Below the pieces are notes generated by a model, which ran no database searches, was not told where the DNA came from, and saw only the letters and a program-made list of their open reading frames with translations. The translations under genes were made by a program, and so were the position numbers. This document shows, piece by piece, positions 23,428 through 36,574 of a stretch of 64,000 nt of DNA. Position 1 is the stretch's first letter; each line of letters starts with the position of its first letter. The DNA comes from Leuctra nigra (lineage: Eukaryota > Arthropoda > Insecta > Plecoptera > Leuctridae). The stretch is from positions 21,198,309 to 21,262,308 of the forward strand of contig OW203766.1 in the NCBI GenBank assembly GCA_934045905.1, written 5' to 3'.

Positions 23428-24152
23428 CACATCCCTATTACCACGTCAGGTACACATGTCAACCTCCTCCGCGGTTTCAGATTATATAATCCTCTCCATG
23501 GATTTCCGGTTTGCCGCCGAGTAACAAAACTTAAACAACCACTCACGTAATTGTACAAAGCACATTGCTGCTGATTGAGGTGGTCACGGCGGTCGCTCGA
23601 CGATACAACATTGGTTCTACATTCTACAATCTACAACATTCCTTTGCAACTTGGAATAATGAGATTCATTTGGACAGAGAAATCGTGCGGTGCGTTTCGA
23701 ATAGAACCGCAATTGTTCTGTCTCTACTTGCAAAATGTATTACTGGATTACATACCGACAAGAAATGTGAAGCCTTTGTATTAGAGCGACAAAAGGATTA
23801 TAGCCGATATCCATGCTACAGACAAAAACTGAAATTATCTGTGTGGCTCTTCATTCTAGAATGTCATGCTGTTTGATTTTCCAAATCTCTTTGACGTTTG
23901 TTATACATGGTTATACCTATTGTTGTAAAATGTCATTGTCAATATGTGGACAAACAAACTATGGCAGTGTGGCTAATATACAAAAAATTGTTTTGTTTAT
24001 TCACAAAAAGACTCAATTTATTTGGATGTTTTGCGTTTTTACAGATTCGTCAAAAGTGCAAAAGGATTCCTACATAGTATTTTATTGAATTTAGTTAACT
24101 TTTAAATAAATATTAAAAGATTGGTGAAACTGTGGTGAAACCGTGAAACTAC
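23428..24152. other. Non-coding stretch
   Basis: Overlapping + frames at 23565-23876 (103 codons), 23575-23784 and 23813-24088 have no recognisable domain. The sequence is AT-rich and I cannot support a gene. Confidence 0.4.
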
Positions 24153-24369
24153 GTACACTCCCCCAAATAATAAACGGTACTCGAAAGAAAATGAATTGAC
24201 TGATTAAGGTTTGATGGCATCATCCCATGAAGTCAGTGCTAACGCATTATCTAACTCTATTAGGTGAGCTCTGATTTCATTGATAATAACAAGGATTGAT
24301 TGTCAAGGAACCGGCCCAGTAGCCAATACGTTTTGTACCAAGTACCGTTTATTATTTGGGGGAGTGTAC
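24153..24369. mobile_element. MITE with 29-bp terminal inverted repeats
   Basis: The left end, GTACACTCCCCCAAATAATA then AACGGTACT, is mirrored at 24341-24369. The element is 217 bp, non-coding, and flanked by TA if the termini are taken as CACTCCCCC. TA flanks would fit a Tc1/mariner-type or similar origin, but the GTAC palindrome makes the exact end ambiguous. Confidence 0.75.
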
Positions 24370-24539
24370 CTATCCGAAATCTGGATCCTCTTTTGTTTAT
24401 TCTATTCTCTTTAACTCATACTACTGGACTCATGACACTCTCTCTGTGTGTTTGTTGTACCTATGCAATGTCCAGCTCATTTGGTTCAACCAATCGTCGT
24501 GAAATTTTGCTTACACTAATGTTATATCATGTTATATAA

Positions 24540-24900
24540 GCGGTCAGTGTCACAGGTACAGTTTTTGAACGACATTTTGTGACTGGTTGAAATAAAAAAT
24601 GGAACCGTTTGACCGATCAACTTAAATTTTGCAAGGTCATTGGGCCCAATTTTAGGTGTTTTGTCAATTTTTAGACAAAACGGTAAATAAATTCAATTGT
24701 AATTGACATTGTATTGACAATGTCTTCAATGTTTTTGAAATACCTACTTTCAAATATAATACAAGAAGATTCACTGCTCCCTTGACGCATTAAATTGGAA
24801 GATTATCTACAACGGGGTTTCCAAGTTAGCAGCAGAAACTTTCACACAAATATTAATTCGCATGCAATACAAAGGCTCGTCTAACACAGAGCGTTTTCCT
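24540..24900 (+). repeat. Helitron-like repeat family, copy 4
   Basis: It shares ACCGTTTGACC...AAATTTTGCA...TCATTGGG...CAATTTTAGGTGTTTTG with copy 3 and ends CTAACACAGAGCGTTTTCCT at 24900. The hairpin is damaged (part of ATCAACGCG is lost), so the copy is old. Confidence 0.6.
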
Positions 24901-25798
24901 CATTCTTATATTTTACAACAGATTTATTGAAAATCATACATTGTTTAAGCAATCTTATAATGTATATGTCTGAATAGGCCTATTCATCTCGACTGCTATT
25001 GATTGTCTTTTTCGTAAAATTGACAAGTTCTCAATATGCCACTAGCAACCATCCACTTGGATTCGACAGAATAATCCCATAGAAATTCCCAATTCGAAGT
25101 CCCATTTTCATGATTCATTTCGCCTAAAAACGTAGCTATTCAAACCAGTGACGTGCTGTATAAGAATGGAAAAAAAAGTATATTATCGATTCAGTGAAAG
25201 ATGGACTGACTTTTCTACGTCACCAAGCTTAAGAAAGCTCTTGAGAGGCCGTCAAGAAACACGCGCCTGCTAGTAGACTGCGACACGCGACAAAATGATG
25301 AGAAATTGTCGTGTGTGACATGTAATATTTCAAACTCATGTATATTACATGGAATGTAAATACAGAGAGAGGTTCTGGGTGTGAAGGTATACACTATTAT
25401 GCATGAAACTTGGGGTCAAAGGGTGTAGGCAGGCGACGGGGATGGTAAGATTTTGTGCTGGAGTTCAATTTATCGTGCTACTTAATATGTATGATCTTTC
25501 AGAATGCATATTGATCGGGAATTTTTAAGTGGTTGGTTGGCTTCGGGACTTTGTTTAGTAATCGTGCACATTAGCCTTACAAATGAAGGATTAATGTGAA
25601 CTATGCTAAAATGTAGTGAGCTTCAAGGGAGGTCTTAGAATTAATGTGGTGAAACAATCACTTGCTAAATTGTATTTTAAAATGTAATATGCGCAATTTT
25701 TTCGTGCATTTACATGTATTATTTTACTATTGAACCGAAAATCATACCATACATTGAAAAATAGTAAATAGTTCTTATTTCTTGAGGAAAATAAATAA

Positions 25799-25902
25799 AA
25801 AATAACACAATTTAAAGACTTTACACTCAAGATTCAATTATTTTAATGACATTTTTAGTTTTTTTAAATCTTGAGTGTAAAGTCTTTAAATTGTGTTATT
25901 TT
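25799..25902. repeat. Perfect 36-bp inverted repeat (hairpin)
   Basis: The arms 25799-25834 and 25867-25902 are perfect complements (AATTTAAAGACTTTACACTC is the core of one arm), separated by 32 bases. No substitution between the arms suggests a recent origin or conversion. No element termini or duplications were recognised. Confidence 0.85.
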
Positions 25903-28264
25903 ATATTTAAATTGAAAAGCTATGTCGTTTATAATTTAGAGGGCTCTATCAACAGAGAGACTATCTACTGAGCGGATCAACTACAGAAGTTGCTTCAACT
26001 ACACCAATCTATACTGAGCTGACTCAACTACAAACCACTATCAACTCAGCCACAATTTTTTTTCTTGAAGTTGAGTTTCTTAACTCCTGATCATTCCATT
26101 TCGTTTTCTTCAAGTCTTTCAAGTTATTTCTCACGCATTGTGTGAATTATCATATTACACTCCTGCTTCCTGTTGCCGAGAATACTATGTATAAATTACA
26201 CAAGTTTTCCGAGAAATCTTCCACTCTTCAAACTATCTGCGAGTTTGCTTTTCAATTTACGCTTATTTATTAATATTCTTCGTAACTTTCAGTACACAAA
26301 AACTTTGCGTGATGCTTCAACATATTATGAGGATATTAAGTAACTTTTAGTAACTTAGTTTTCACTTCAAATATCAACAAATATTGCTCGAATTGATTCA
26401 CGAACAAGGCGGACTTGAAAACATGACAAAACAAGATCAATCATTGAGAGGTAAAGTTTAGCATTTTAATCGAAATTTATTAAGATATTACGAATAATAT
26501 TTTTGATCTAATATTATTTCAATTCCATATGCCTAGGTTTACATAAATATACAATCCATTTTATACTATATTGTACAGAAAATTAATTCTAAACCCGTAT
26601 TATCTTTTAAGTTCTTGGGAAATATTACAACTAATAACACAACTTTAAACTTGCAACGTTCATTTTTAATTCGGGTAAGCCCAATTTTTTGTAGCTTTTT
26701 GCTTATAAATGAACTTTATAATCGCTAGAAATTGAGCTTTTGTGCAGACTCTATTCCCCTTCTCTTTTGTTAAAGATAGTATATCAATTATGGAATAATC
26801 AGTTAAATTTATTTTTTATTTGGATTCACATAAAGATAATAATTTGCATGGAATTCTTATTCCGCGTGGAAGAGCATCAAGGATGTGCTGTTGTAAATCA
26901 TCTTTTAAAGGATTAGGATTGAAAAATATGTAAAAATAGGTCAAGTTTCTCGGCCCCTATTTTTACAGAGAGACCCACAAAAGTTTTACGCGATCTCTAC
27001 ATAAAAAGTTATAAAATATATTTAACGATGGCTTTGCACATAAAATAGGTAGAACTACGAGGTTGAAATAATTGACATATTGTTGTATTTTGTTGTTAGG
27101 AGTGTGGAATAACATGTGAGACGCTAGGCATGTGTATTGACAATTTCACCACGAGTTTCGGCAGTAAATCTCACTATTTCTGATAAATATCGACAGTGTA
27201 TCAAGCGTACTACATTGTGCAGAGTACGAAATATTATTGTGAGCTAAATATAGAACGATGGGTTTGCCATAACTCAAAATCTAGGATAGACGATAGAATA
27301 CAAATGCAATATTAAGCTTTTGAAGATAAAAGAAAATGATTTTAGGAACAGAATGTTTCGGAAATGTTTGAGAATGGTCAGACATCATTCTTATACTTTT
27401 ATGTCTCAATTCCGCACATGTCTGACATTCTCTTCATTGGTATCTCTATTTCTAATACGTATACTTTACTATTATTATAGAACTACCTACATACAATTCG
27501 TGTCTCTAAATGGACTTTCAAGCCAATTGATATCGATGTAAACAAGGAAAATTTAACATATCTATTTCCTTTCTTTTGTAAAATTATTTTCTTCTGCGGA
27601 CACTGAAACACAGAAATGTTTCCTTACATACACTTTATAGTAAATTATAAACGTACCATGACTCAATTATATGTTTTTCACTTGTAACGGAAATGGTGGA
27701 ACCTGTACGGAACCTGTAACGGAAACCTGTAAGAATGTTCAATTATGTAGAAAAAAAACAACGGCCATTGTACCACAGTATGTTTTCTGTTTGTGAGAAC
27801 TTTCGCTTTTACATTCCGTTTGAAGCTGAATCCTCTATAAATGCACATTATATCAATTATATAATCAGTTGGGAGACGCGACAAGTATGACAAAATTAAA
27901 CATTAACTGATAAAACAAATCCTATTTAATACATTTTATTCACAATAGAAGTCACCCCTGTAGCTCTTTGCAATCAGGAGAGACGAATTGTAGTAATTTA
28001 AAAAAGATTATACTAAAAAATTGCCAATGACCTCTAGAGTATCAGAGCATTAAACTCTACTAATATATTATGCAAACGGAATGTAAACGATGCATTATCG
28101 ATTATTAAACACTTTCAAATGTTTTATTATATAATTGAAGTACCTATTGTATTAGGGAAAAGATAACGAAAATATCAAGCGATAACTCTCCCTTCCCTCA
28201 TGCATGTTACATTATTTCTGAGTTTTTACATTAATTTACAAATTAACCTTGTTTTACAACTAAT
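25903..28264. other. Non-coding AT-rich stretch
   Basis: No gene or repeat recognised. Frames at 27320-27541 (+) and 27678-27893 (-) have no family motif. Confidence 0.5.
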
Positions 28265-28279
28265 ATGCATAATATTCTT

Positions 28280-28630
28280 CAATCAACTCCATGGGGAGTG
28301 GGCCGTAACATCCGTCGGGGCACGAACCCTATAGTCCATAAACCAGATCATCGACTCTGCCGCACGTCCGATCGCACACAATCTTTATCTCCATCACTGG
28401 TGTCCCCGGTCCGACTTTCATGGATGTTTCATGTCTCGGGGACAGAACGTGTCCCTGCGGGGCATTATCATCTCTATTCCTGGCCGATCCCACGGGAATC
28501 GAACCAATATTCCAGCCGGCGCAATCAATACCCGATCAATACTCGCTCTAATGTCTGGAGGAGGAAGGCAGGAAGGATTTATTCGAGAGCTTTGGGCGAG
28601 AAGTTGTGAAAGCTTCGCTGTGGAACTTTG
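28280..28630. promoter_or_regulatory. GC-richer island, candidate conserved element or unrecognised exon
   Basis: About 350 bp of balanced composition in very AT-rich surroundings, with an open + frame (28265-28609, 114 codons) that I do not recognise. No splice pattern decides between exon and regulatory element. It contains GGGGACAGAACGTGTCCC-like symmetry at 28438-28455. Confidence 0.2.
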
Positions 28631-30390
28631 ATTGACGTGTGGAAGTATTGCTGACGATTCAACCCGTCTTTTAGATCTTGAACTTATCTCAAGAACTTCC
28701 TTCGAATTCTGGAGTAAGATTGGGAAGAAAGCTGCGAGTCTATGCTCTGTGCGAGATCAAGAAAACATCAAATAAAGCTGTTAACTTTGCTAAACGAGCT
28801 GTACATTCAACAACTTCAAAGAGTAGGGTCTGAAATTATTTTTAATAACGGAGGTCAAGAAATATCAGAACGAATATAGCTATATAGCTTATATATATAG
28901 CTTTAGCTTTTAGTTGAACGAAGCAGGTTTATATTTATAGTTGGCATTTGACGTTATTTATTGTTGAGCGGCCATCTTGCTGGACATGTCAGAATAGCTG
29001 TCATTCTGTGTTAATTGTATTATGTTGATGGATTAATGGTTGTTTGTGCAATTATAAGTGTAGAAAAACACTCTCGCGTATATGGATAAGAATAACTTAT
29101 TTTACTCAAAATATCATCGGTTAACGCAATTGATAAACTAAAACTGCTCTAGCATATGTGTCAACATAATGGCCGCCACGCAGCTCAGAGTAAGATTTGT
29201 TTTTCATTATAGGCACCGAGTGTTCGCCACGAGTGAGAGAAATTAGCAACATTTGTGGGAAGATCGTCAACTGTTTTATTTCTCATTGGCCGTGACCTAG
29301 CAACCGATCAGATGTCAACAAATGTACTCAAAATATTTCGGAATCAGAACTTAGTCGCGCAAATTAATATTGTGATCAGATTCAGTGAAATTGTGAACAC
29401 TTTGTTGTTAATATTTTGTAGGCGAATAAACATTAGATAAACTTGTGTAAATTTTAAGAATTGATAATGCGTAATATGTGCAGCAACATAACATATAACT
29501 GCAGCGACTTGGACGCCTTGCCAAAAGGTAAGCTTCCTTCCCACAGATTAGGTGGCTCTGTCTGTACTTTTGCAGTGCCATCTGCTTTCTAAACACGCTG
29601 CCTATTGTTGTAGAACAATTTCGTGCTGTGATTTCTGATTTTTTCGAAAGAAACTGTGTGATTTTATACTTGTTTCTTGACCACGATCAAGTGTATAAGA
29701 TATGAGATTAAAAGCTATGAGCTAGTTGACAGAATGGATTTAGGGTTGCATAACGTCTTGAAATTAGTATTTAACAAATATGATAATATCGATATTCTCA
29801 AATCTGTGAACGCTGTTTTATATATTACAAAATGAAATGACAACTTTAATACGGAGCTTGGTTGCAGCTGATGCTCTGGTTTTCTTCACATCCTGGATAG
29901 ATTTGCTCTAAGCGGATCAAATTCCTTCGCACATAAAATATAGTGATTGGCTCTCCGGGGTTTTCATTTCCAACCTCAGACAAAAAAACACATCTGCTCT
30001 TTCCGAAAATCATTCTATTCAACATTTGAACTTGGCTCATCTCATTCTTCATTCCCCACCAAAAACATATTTTCCCCGTGACTGAATCACAACACGCAAA
30101 CAAGCGTTTCAATACAAATATAACTACGCTATTCATCTTCTTCAGGGACCTTATGTTCGCCATCTCAGCTTGTACCAACACATTTCGTGCCTCCTCTAAC
30201 TCTCCACTTTCTCACTTGCAAATTTCCCGTCTTAGATGTTCGCCTCTCATTTAATTCCAATCATCCTTGTCATGTATACACGACCCCTTCCTCCAACCCC
30301 ACCCACCAACCCGCCCCTTCACTTTCATCTTCTTCTCTTGCCCAACTCGTATTATTATTGTTTGTCTTCCCCAAGATCTGCATAGAACAT
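28631..30390. other. Non-coding stretch
   Basis: TA-rich tract at 28878-28912. The minus frame at 29846-30181 (111 codons) is not recognised. Nothing else supported. Confidence 0.45.
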
Positions 30391-30394
30391 GTTT

Positions 30395-30610
30395 AATACG
30401 ATTTCGTCGGCACGGTCTTCTAGAATAATGTCCCGGTGGCGTTGGCAACAGCACGGCAGGTTTCGTCTTACACTTGGCAACAGTACGGCACGGGTAAACA
30501 ACTCCACGGCGAGGTAGATATCTTCCACACCGCTGGTCCGTGGCGAGCAAGTCAACAACACCTGTATCTAACAGGCAGTTTACGCTTGCTTCGCGACATG
30601 GGCACGTGAA
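30395..30610 (-). other. GC-rich block with overlapping minus-strand frames, unassigned
   Basis: The block departs from local composition and is open in two minus-strand frames (30251-30550 and 30355-30561). One contains the acidic stretch ILEDRADEIVLNMFYADL, which looks protein-like, but I cannot assign a family and see no clear splice borders. It may be an old exon, a transposase scrap or non-coding. Confidence 0.2.
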
Positions 30611-30929
30611 AACAAATTAATATGTGTCGGGTGGACAAAGTTGCTTTAAACAGAATATAATGTTGGGTATTTTATAGGAAAGCGCGCGTTGATATAAGCA
30701 AGCCTTCGAAATACATGGATTTTTTTTTAAATTACTGGAAAGTAATCAATGCACTTTGATTTTTATATAAACATTTCATTACATAGATAAAAGACCTAAA
30801 GAATTTTCCTAAAGGACCTAAAGAATTTTCTACTTCAAGATAAATAATAACATCAAAATAGCCACACATCAGAAGAAATACAAGTACACCTACGACTTTA
30901 AATATTATGTTAGTAATTTTCTATCTATC

Positions 30930-31075
30930 TTTTATAATATTTAGATTTAGTTAAGATTTAGTTAGTTGGTTACATGGAAGATCAACACACACAATAGTGT
31001 ATTTCCTGTTGAATGTTCTCCATTTTGTTAATCATGCAAATAAAGATAATTGAATTGAATTGAATTATATAAAAT
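30930..31075 (+). mobile_element. LINE-type 3' tail
   Basis: The segment ends with AATAAA inside GCAAATAAAGATAATTGAAT, followed by GAATT repeats. A polyadenylation signal directly followed by a short (TTGAA)n microsatellite is characteristic of 3' ends of several insect non-LTR retrotransposons. No reverse transcriptase frame precedes it, so it would be a heavily 5'-truncated copy. Confidence 0.45.
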
Positions 31076-32748
31076 TAATCCATTTTCAATCTATAAATCA
31101 ATATTTTGGTGAAACCAAAAGACTGTTCTGGCTAGAAATCAATAGAACCAACTGTATTGTAAAGAATCGCTTGTAAAATAAAATAACCTGGTCTGTTAGT
31201 TAGTTTGACCAGTAATGCAAAACGTTCAAAACACAGTGAATCGTGCATAAGTTTGGAATGATACGTTCTCTGCTCTCGCTTGGAAACTAAATTCATCTAC
31301 TACTTGTACAAAATGGGTTCTCTTTAGTTCTGTTGTTTTCAGTGATACTCATTGATTATTTCGAAAGCTGAATGCCATGCAAAAGAATTTGTTTGAATGG
31401 ATAAAGCGAGCTTACAATGAATTTGTTCGGGTGAAACAAGATTCTAAAGTACTTAGTGAAGATTTTGAAGATGAGAAGATCTCTCCGCTCTTGATTGGCT
31501 GTTGCCTTGACGTATTGTTCTGATACTTAAAGTTTACTTACTCAAGTGTAAAGTTGGTAATACCAGGTCTTCACATAATCTAGTTATTAGTGAGCATTAA
31601 TTCCGGCTCACGGATTGGTCTGCTCTGTAGACATCTTGACGACATTTTAGCTACGCCCATCCAAATGTTTGTGTTGATTATTAAGAAAGGAAGCAAAAGC
31701 AGCAATCTATGATTATGTAATATGTAAAGATATAACTTGAATTTTCTTTGTATGTTTTTTTTTATATATTCTTAGTAATCAGAATTCTAATTTTACTCAT
31801 ACAAATATTAAATTTAAAACTAATATATTATTTTCGTTCAAATCTCTCATCATTTTGTCAAACTTTGCATCCTTCTTCTGAATCAATCCGTTATCAATGA
31901 AATCCAACCTGCGCCACTTGTTTTCTCTCAGCAATATTGCCATGTTTTCATCTCATGTCATATTATTGGTATTCGTGTCACCGCAGGATCCAGCTAATAA
32001 ACTAGATCCGCTTAGCAGCCCACACGACAGCATCTGCGGTCAGGACCATCTGGCAACGTCTTGATTCGATACCGCATCAATATTTAGACCAACCCTCAGT
32101 CGACGCTCATCACAAGAGCACCAATAGAATCAAATCAGTTTCCAAGACAGAAATGCAATTGCTTTGGTTCGTTGAATGAATATTTCATTACTTGTAACTC
32201 AGGATGTCGCATTCGAATAAACATACTGTTTTGTTATTGACTTTATCTTTTCCTCGCGAAGGATCGAACCAAGGACCACATGGGTCCCGAAATTGTTTCC
32301 AATACATTACACTCGAGGAGTAACATTTATTGAACAAGTATGCGAGTGATTCACAGGAATTTCTATTTGCGAATTTGACTGGTATTTCATATTCGCTTCT
32401 GTTGAACGAACCAATGAACTGCCTAATAAAATCATATTGTTCTAGAGTTTTTTAATGTCAATCAAACATGACTTCAGCTGAACGCTTTTTGATTAAACCG
32501 GTTCGATGAATGAAGGGCATTTCTTTTCAAAGTGATGTTGAATCAGAATTTAATAGGAGAAAGAAAAAATTTAATTTCGATAAATATTGTTCAAATACGC
32601 TTCTCTTGTGCCGTCACGTATTCTTCTTACTCTTCACATTCCTATTTTATGATAGATTCCATACACGTCATTCTTTCATTCCTTACATTTCAACTCTTTT
32701 TCAACTATTCAATCCACTTCTACTTATTATCTTGCTGTTATGCCAAGG
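31076..32748. other. Non-coding stretch with one tRNA-type B-box
   Basis: No gene recognised. On the minus strand 32259-32290 reads GTCCTTGGTTCGATCCTTCG, a good pol III B box, likely from a SINE remnant. Frames at 32510-32767 and 32532-32813 (+) are chance frames in T-rich DNA. Confidence 0.4.
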
Positions 32749-32975
32749 AGGCGCACATTCTACATAATGTGCCAGTAAAGCATACATTCTACTTAATGTG
32801 CCAGTATGAGTAAAGCATACATTCTACTTAATGTGCCAGTATAGCATACATTCTACCTAATTTGCCAGGATAGCATGCATTCTACTTAATGTGCCAGTAT
32901 AGCATACATTCTACTTAATGTGCCAGTATAGCATACATTCTACTTAATGTGCCAGTATAGCATACATTCTACTAA
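32749..32975 (+). repeat. 29-bp tandem repeat, about 7.5 copies
   Basis: Unit: AGCATACATTCTACTTAATG followed by TGCCAGTAT. The first two units are diverged or carry a 6-bp insertion (AGTAAA), and the later ones are nearly identical, which shows recent expansion at the right end. Confidence 0.9.
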
Positions 32976-33531
32976 TTCTCAGCTAACCGTACGTAGACCC
33001 TCAACAATTATAGAAATAGAAGTCCAATGTTTTAACGAAAAATACATTAAAAACGTAGCTTGTATCAACATGATTGAGTTCTCCAGAAGCATCAAACATT
33101 TCTCTGTGTTTGGATTAATGGATTCTAGATCACGTTTTATTTTATAATAGCCTAGCTGAGACGGGTTTTTGCAGCTCGGTTTGCGTTTGTCGTTGTAAAG
33201 TGAGCGTTTGCTTGGATAAACGATTTGTCAGTTTGTCCTTTTGCTGCTGATTCTCGTGTTTGCTCGCAATTCTCGGGAGAGAATATTATTCGTGTACCAA
33301 CCGGGTTTCGAAGCGAAGGCCTTTCAATGTACCAGAGATATTGAAGTAAAACTATTTCTATAGAAAAACGAGGTTGTAAAGTGTATCACAGAAAAGAGTT
33401 TATTTTTTTCGAAATTGATATTGATAGAGCTTGCTACCTTAGAGATGAAAATTATATTTGATGTGAACGAATGGTATTTGATATTTTTACATTTTGTAAG
33501 ATGAACTGCTGCACATGAGATTTTAATATAC

Positions 33532-34101
33532 TTGGAAAACGCTCTGTGTGACGCGTTGATAAGCGAGTCATCGTATTGAATACGATTTGGTGTGAAATCA
33601 GTTCCTCTACATACCTTGACTGTTTGATGATAATCTAACTCTCTAAGCTAATCTATCTATGTGGCAGTGATAAAAAAATTATAGGTACATAATATGGACA
33701 TATATTATTTCAAATCAACATAAAATGTCAGTAAATTGTCAAATAACTCTTGAAATTCATTACAGATTTGTCAAAAATCGCATTGTAATGCTGTTCCCAA
33801 AGACCATACAAAATTTGAGGTGATCAAAAGATTCCAGTTTCAATTTGCACACAGAGTTTCTTTCATTCCAATTGCAAAGCTAAGTACAAATAAACTACAA
33901 ATCAAGTTTCCGATGAAACTAATAGGCCGATTTTGCTGGAAATCATCAGCACTCTGCACTGAACAGTAATGAATGTTTTGTGAAATAATTAACTTGCTCC
34001 GTGACTTTGTTTGAAATTTAATGCAAAAAGCACAGATAAAAAAATAAAAAAGAGATTTGAGCGATAAGTTTAAGTGGAGTCGCTCGCTCAGCTCGCTTGA
34101 T
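33532..34101 (-). repeat. Helitron-like repeat family, copy 5
   Basis: The left edge is TGGAAAACGCTCTGTGTGAC then GCGTTGATAAGCGAG, the family 3' hairpin read on the minus strand. The right edge, GAGTCGCTCGCTCAGCTCGC at 34076-34096, matches the far end of copy 2. The body again has 'accatacaaaatttgaggtgatca'. Its length (about 570 bp) differs from copy 2, so internal deletions are present. Confidence 0.6.
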
Positions 34102-36208
34102 CATAGCTATTACACTTACTCTATGCAATTACCTACCTTAAATATATTATGAAGCTTGAATAATTATGAATATTATATTGATAGAAGACTCGAGATAAAG
34201 ACAAAATAATAACAAATTAAAACGAAACACGAAAACAATTCTTAAAACAATTCTCCAATATCGTAAATTGATTAATATATAAAACAAATTTAATAACAGA
34301 AAATATTAATATAAGACATAATATTTTCAGACAGAATTCTTCAAGTCTTGAAATTTTGAATTGCCAAGTGTAATGCGGCCCTCACTCATTATCATGCAAC
34401 GCAGTCAACTAGAATAACAAGTTGTATTTTTCAACTATTTTGTACATTGTAACTCACTCTATTGTGAATTACAACAAAAAAAATCGTTCAATACAATCGA
34501 TTCCAATTGATCACATCAGTAGCTGCAGACTACATTGTCCACATAACGTCAAAGCTCGAATGTGCATTCTCATTGTGACTCCACACATCGCTTTCAAAGT
34601 TCTGACAATTCTGTTCTAGATGCATAGAGACGCAATCAATGCAGTGGAATTCACTGGAGTCAGTTGAGAGTTGTGCCTCGATATTGGAGTACCTTTCAAT
34701 TGAGACAAGCTGAAGAAGGATGAGAAATATTGAGCCGGCCAGGAAACTAACATGAAATGATGATGATAATGAATTGTCCGTTGACCGTTTTTAACTTCGG
34801 ATATGAGTGACTGGATGAAGAGAGAGAAAAAAAATAGAGATTGTGTAGGTAGAGTTGAGATGGCAGTTTTAACAATGAAACTCACTTTGGCTGGTTTTTG
34901 CAGACAAACTCTTTGTAAACTGTCGGCTTGGTTCTTTTGCCTCGAGTCAGGAAACTGATGTATCCTCTTTTCCAGGAACATCAAATCAATGAGCAATAAA
35001 TTCTAGTCCATGGCACCTTTAGCCAGGCACAGCATGTTTCTTTCATTGAATATCAAGACATATCTTAGTTTTTATTCGCTCTTTGATCTTCCAATACAAT
35101 ATGTCGTTATTGGAAGGTTCAAGGAGTAAAAAAACTCTCTTGGACGTATTTCAGTGAATTCTGCATTGATTTTATTCCAAAACAACATCTCTTCGTGCTA
35201 TTCGTATTTTCAACATTGAAAGTCAATTAATTCTGATACCGATCCCGAAAACCAACAACCACATTTACATAAAAGTCCAGATTTTCATTAATAACCATCT
35301 TTTGTGCTTCAAATGACTTCCTCTATTGAGATAATTTCTCTCTTTTCTTTTCTCTTCGAACTTCAGGCAATATTACCGCATTCATGTCGAGCCCAACAAT
35401 CATTTCGTTCGTTGGCATATCTTTGCATTTTGATTGCTTTGACACTGAACCGTTGTTTCGTTATGTGACGCAAGCACTCTTGCGAATCTCTTTGAACCTG
35501 CTTTGCACCTACTCCAACAAACACCACGGTTCAATGATCTAATCTCAGTCATAAAACAGTTCCAAGTGCTTTGAGTTCGAAGTGCTTTGACAACCCGGCA
35601 CCTCCACTTGTTCAGCGATGTTACAAAGTATAACATTATCACGTTTTGTAACTTTTAATCTTGTCATTTATATTAACTTGATCCCACTTTTATTATATTT
35701 TTGATAATTTGTGTAGTATTTTATTTCAGTTTTCTTCAATTAATATTGTTTGTTTCGTTTTGTGAAATTATTAAAATTTGACATTGTAATTTTTAATGAT
35801 TTCATAGAGACTTAAAACCCAAAATTTGTCTTGTATAAAAACGTTCACAAAGTACAAATTAAAATAAATTGTGAATGAAATTCTATATTATCGTCAAAAA
35901 CTCACTTTTTAGTGTTCCACACTTTTGTCTAAATAGTTATTTGACTTTTTCAGAGCTTTTTGTCTTACTTTGCAGCCCTGCTTGTTGCATAGCTATAAAG
36001 CATCCCTGAAGAGGGCTATTCTCCATTCCCTTGTCCAGGCAAGTTGTCCAGGCATGAACCTGCGGTCTCGGACTCCAGTACAACTTCCAGGAGCAATCTA
36101 TTCCAGAAGCGCTGGATCCTGGAGTTATTTATTTCAGTGCAGTCGAGCGTGACGACGTCGCCGCAGATCGACGTCGGCGTCGCGACGCTCCTCTCTCAAC
36201 AGTTCCCC
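34102..36208. other. Non-coding stretch
   Basis: The 126-codon minus frame at 34616-34996 has no recognisable domain. At 35595-35612 the minus strand has GTGGAGGTGCCGGGTT, shared with 10.2 and 42.3 kb. A palindrome-rich block at 36140-36195 contains GGCGTCGCGACGCTC, also found at 49861-49876. Confidence 0.45.
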
Positions 36209-36570
36209 GGGACAACGCTCTTTGTAACGCGTTGATGAGCGAGTGAAAATGCTCTATTGGCCTTGGATACTGATGTAAAGAGAAGCTAATCATTTACATC
36301 AAGTTGTGGAATTCTTGAAGGGTTTGTCTGAAAGTCGGAAAAACATCATAACATTTTGGTCTCAATGATCATGCGAAATTTAAACTTGTTTGGACTGTTG
36401 TTTCCACTTAAATTGGGATTAATTTGAATTTTTTTTACCAATTGAAGTATTTTCCTCAAAATGTATATACACGTGACCGCTTGTATGGCATTTGTGTATT
36501 CAAAATTTCAGATTGATCGGTGTGATCAACACAAAAAAACAGAAAGTACCATAAGGGCCGCTTACACGGT
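36209..36570 (-). repeat. Helitron-like repeat family, copy 6 (truncated)
   Basis: ACAACGCTCTTTGTAACGCG then TTGATGAGCGAG at 36212-36243 gives the family hairpin; the CTAG end is replaced by CCCCGGG. Family body phrases (gatcatgcgaaattt, ttcagattgatcgg) follow. Confidence 0.55.
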
Positions 36571-36574
36571 CATT

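Noticed and set aside
22841..23524. 227-codon repeat-protein gene
   Set aside because: Unit variants show no frame preference and other frames are equally open; treated as a minisatellite.
34616..34996. 126-codon minus-strand frame
   Set aside because: No domain, no promoter or splice context; length is within chance expectation for 64 kb.
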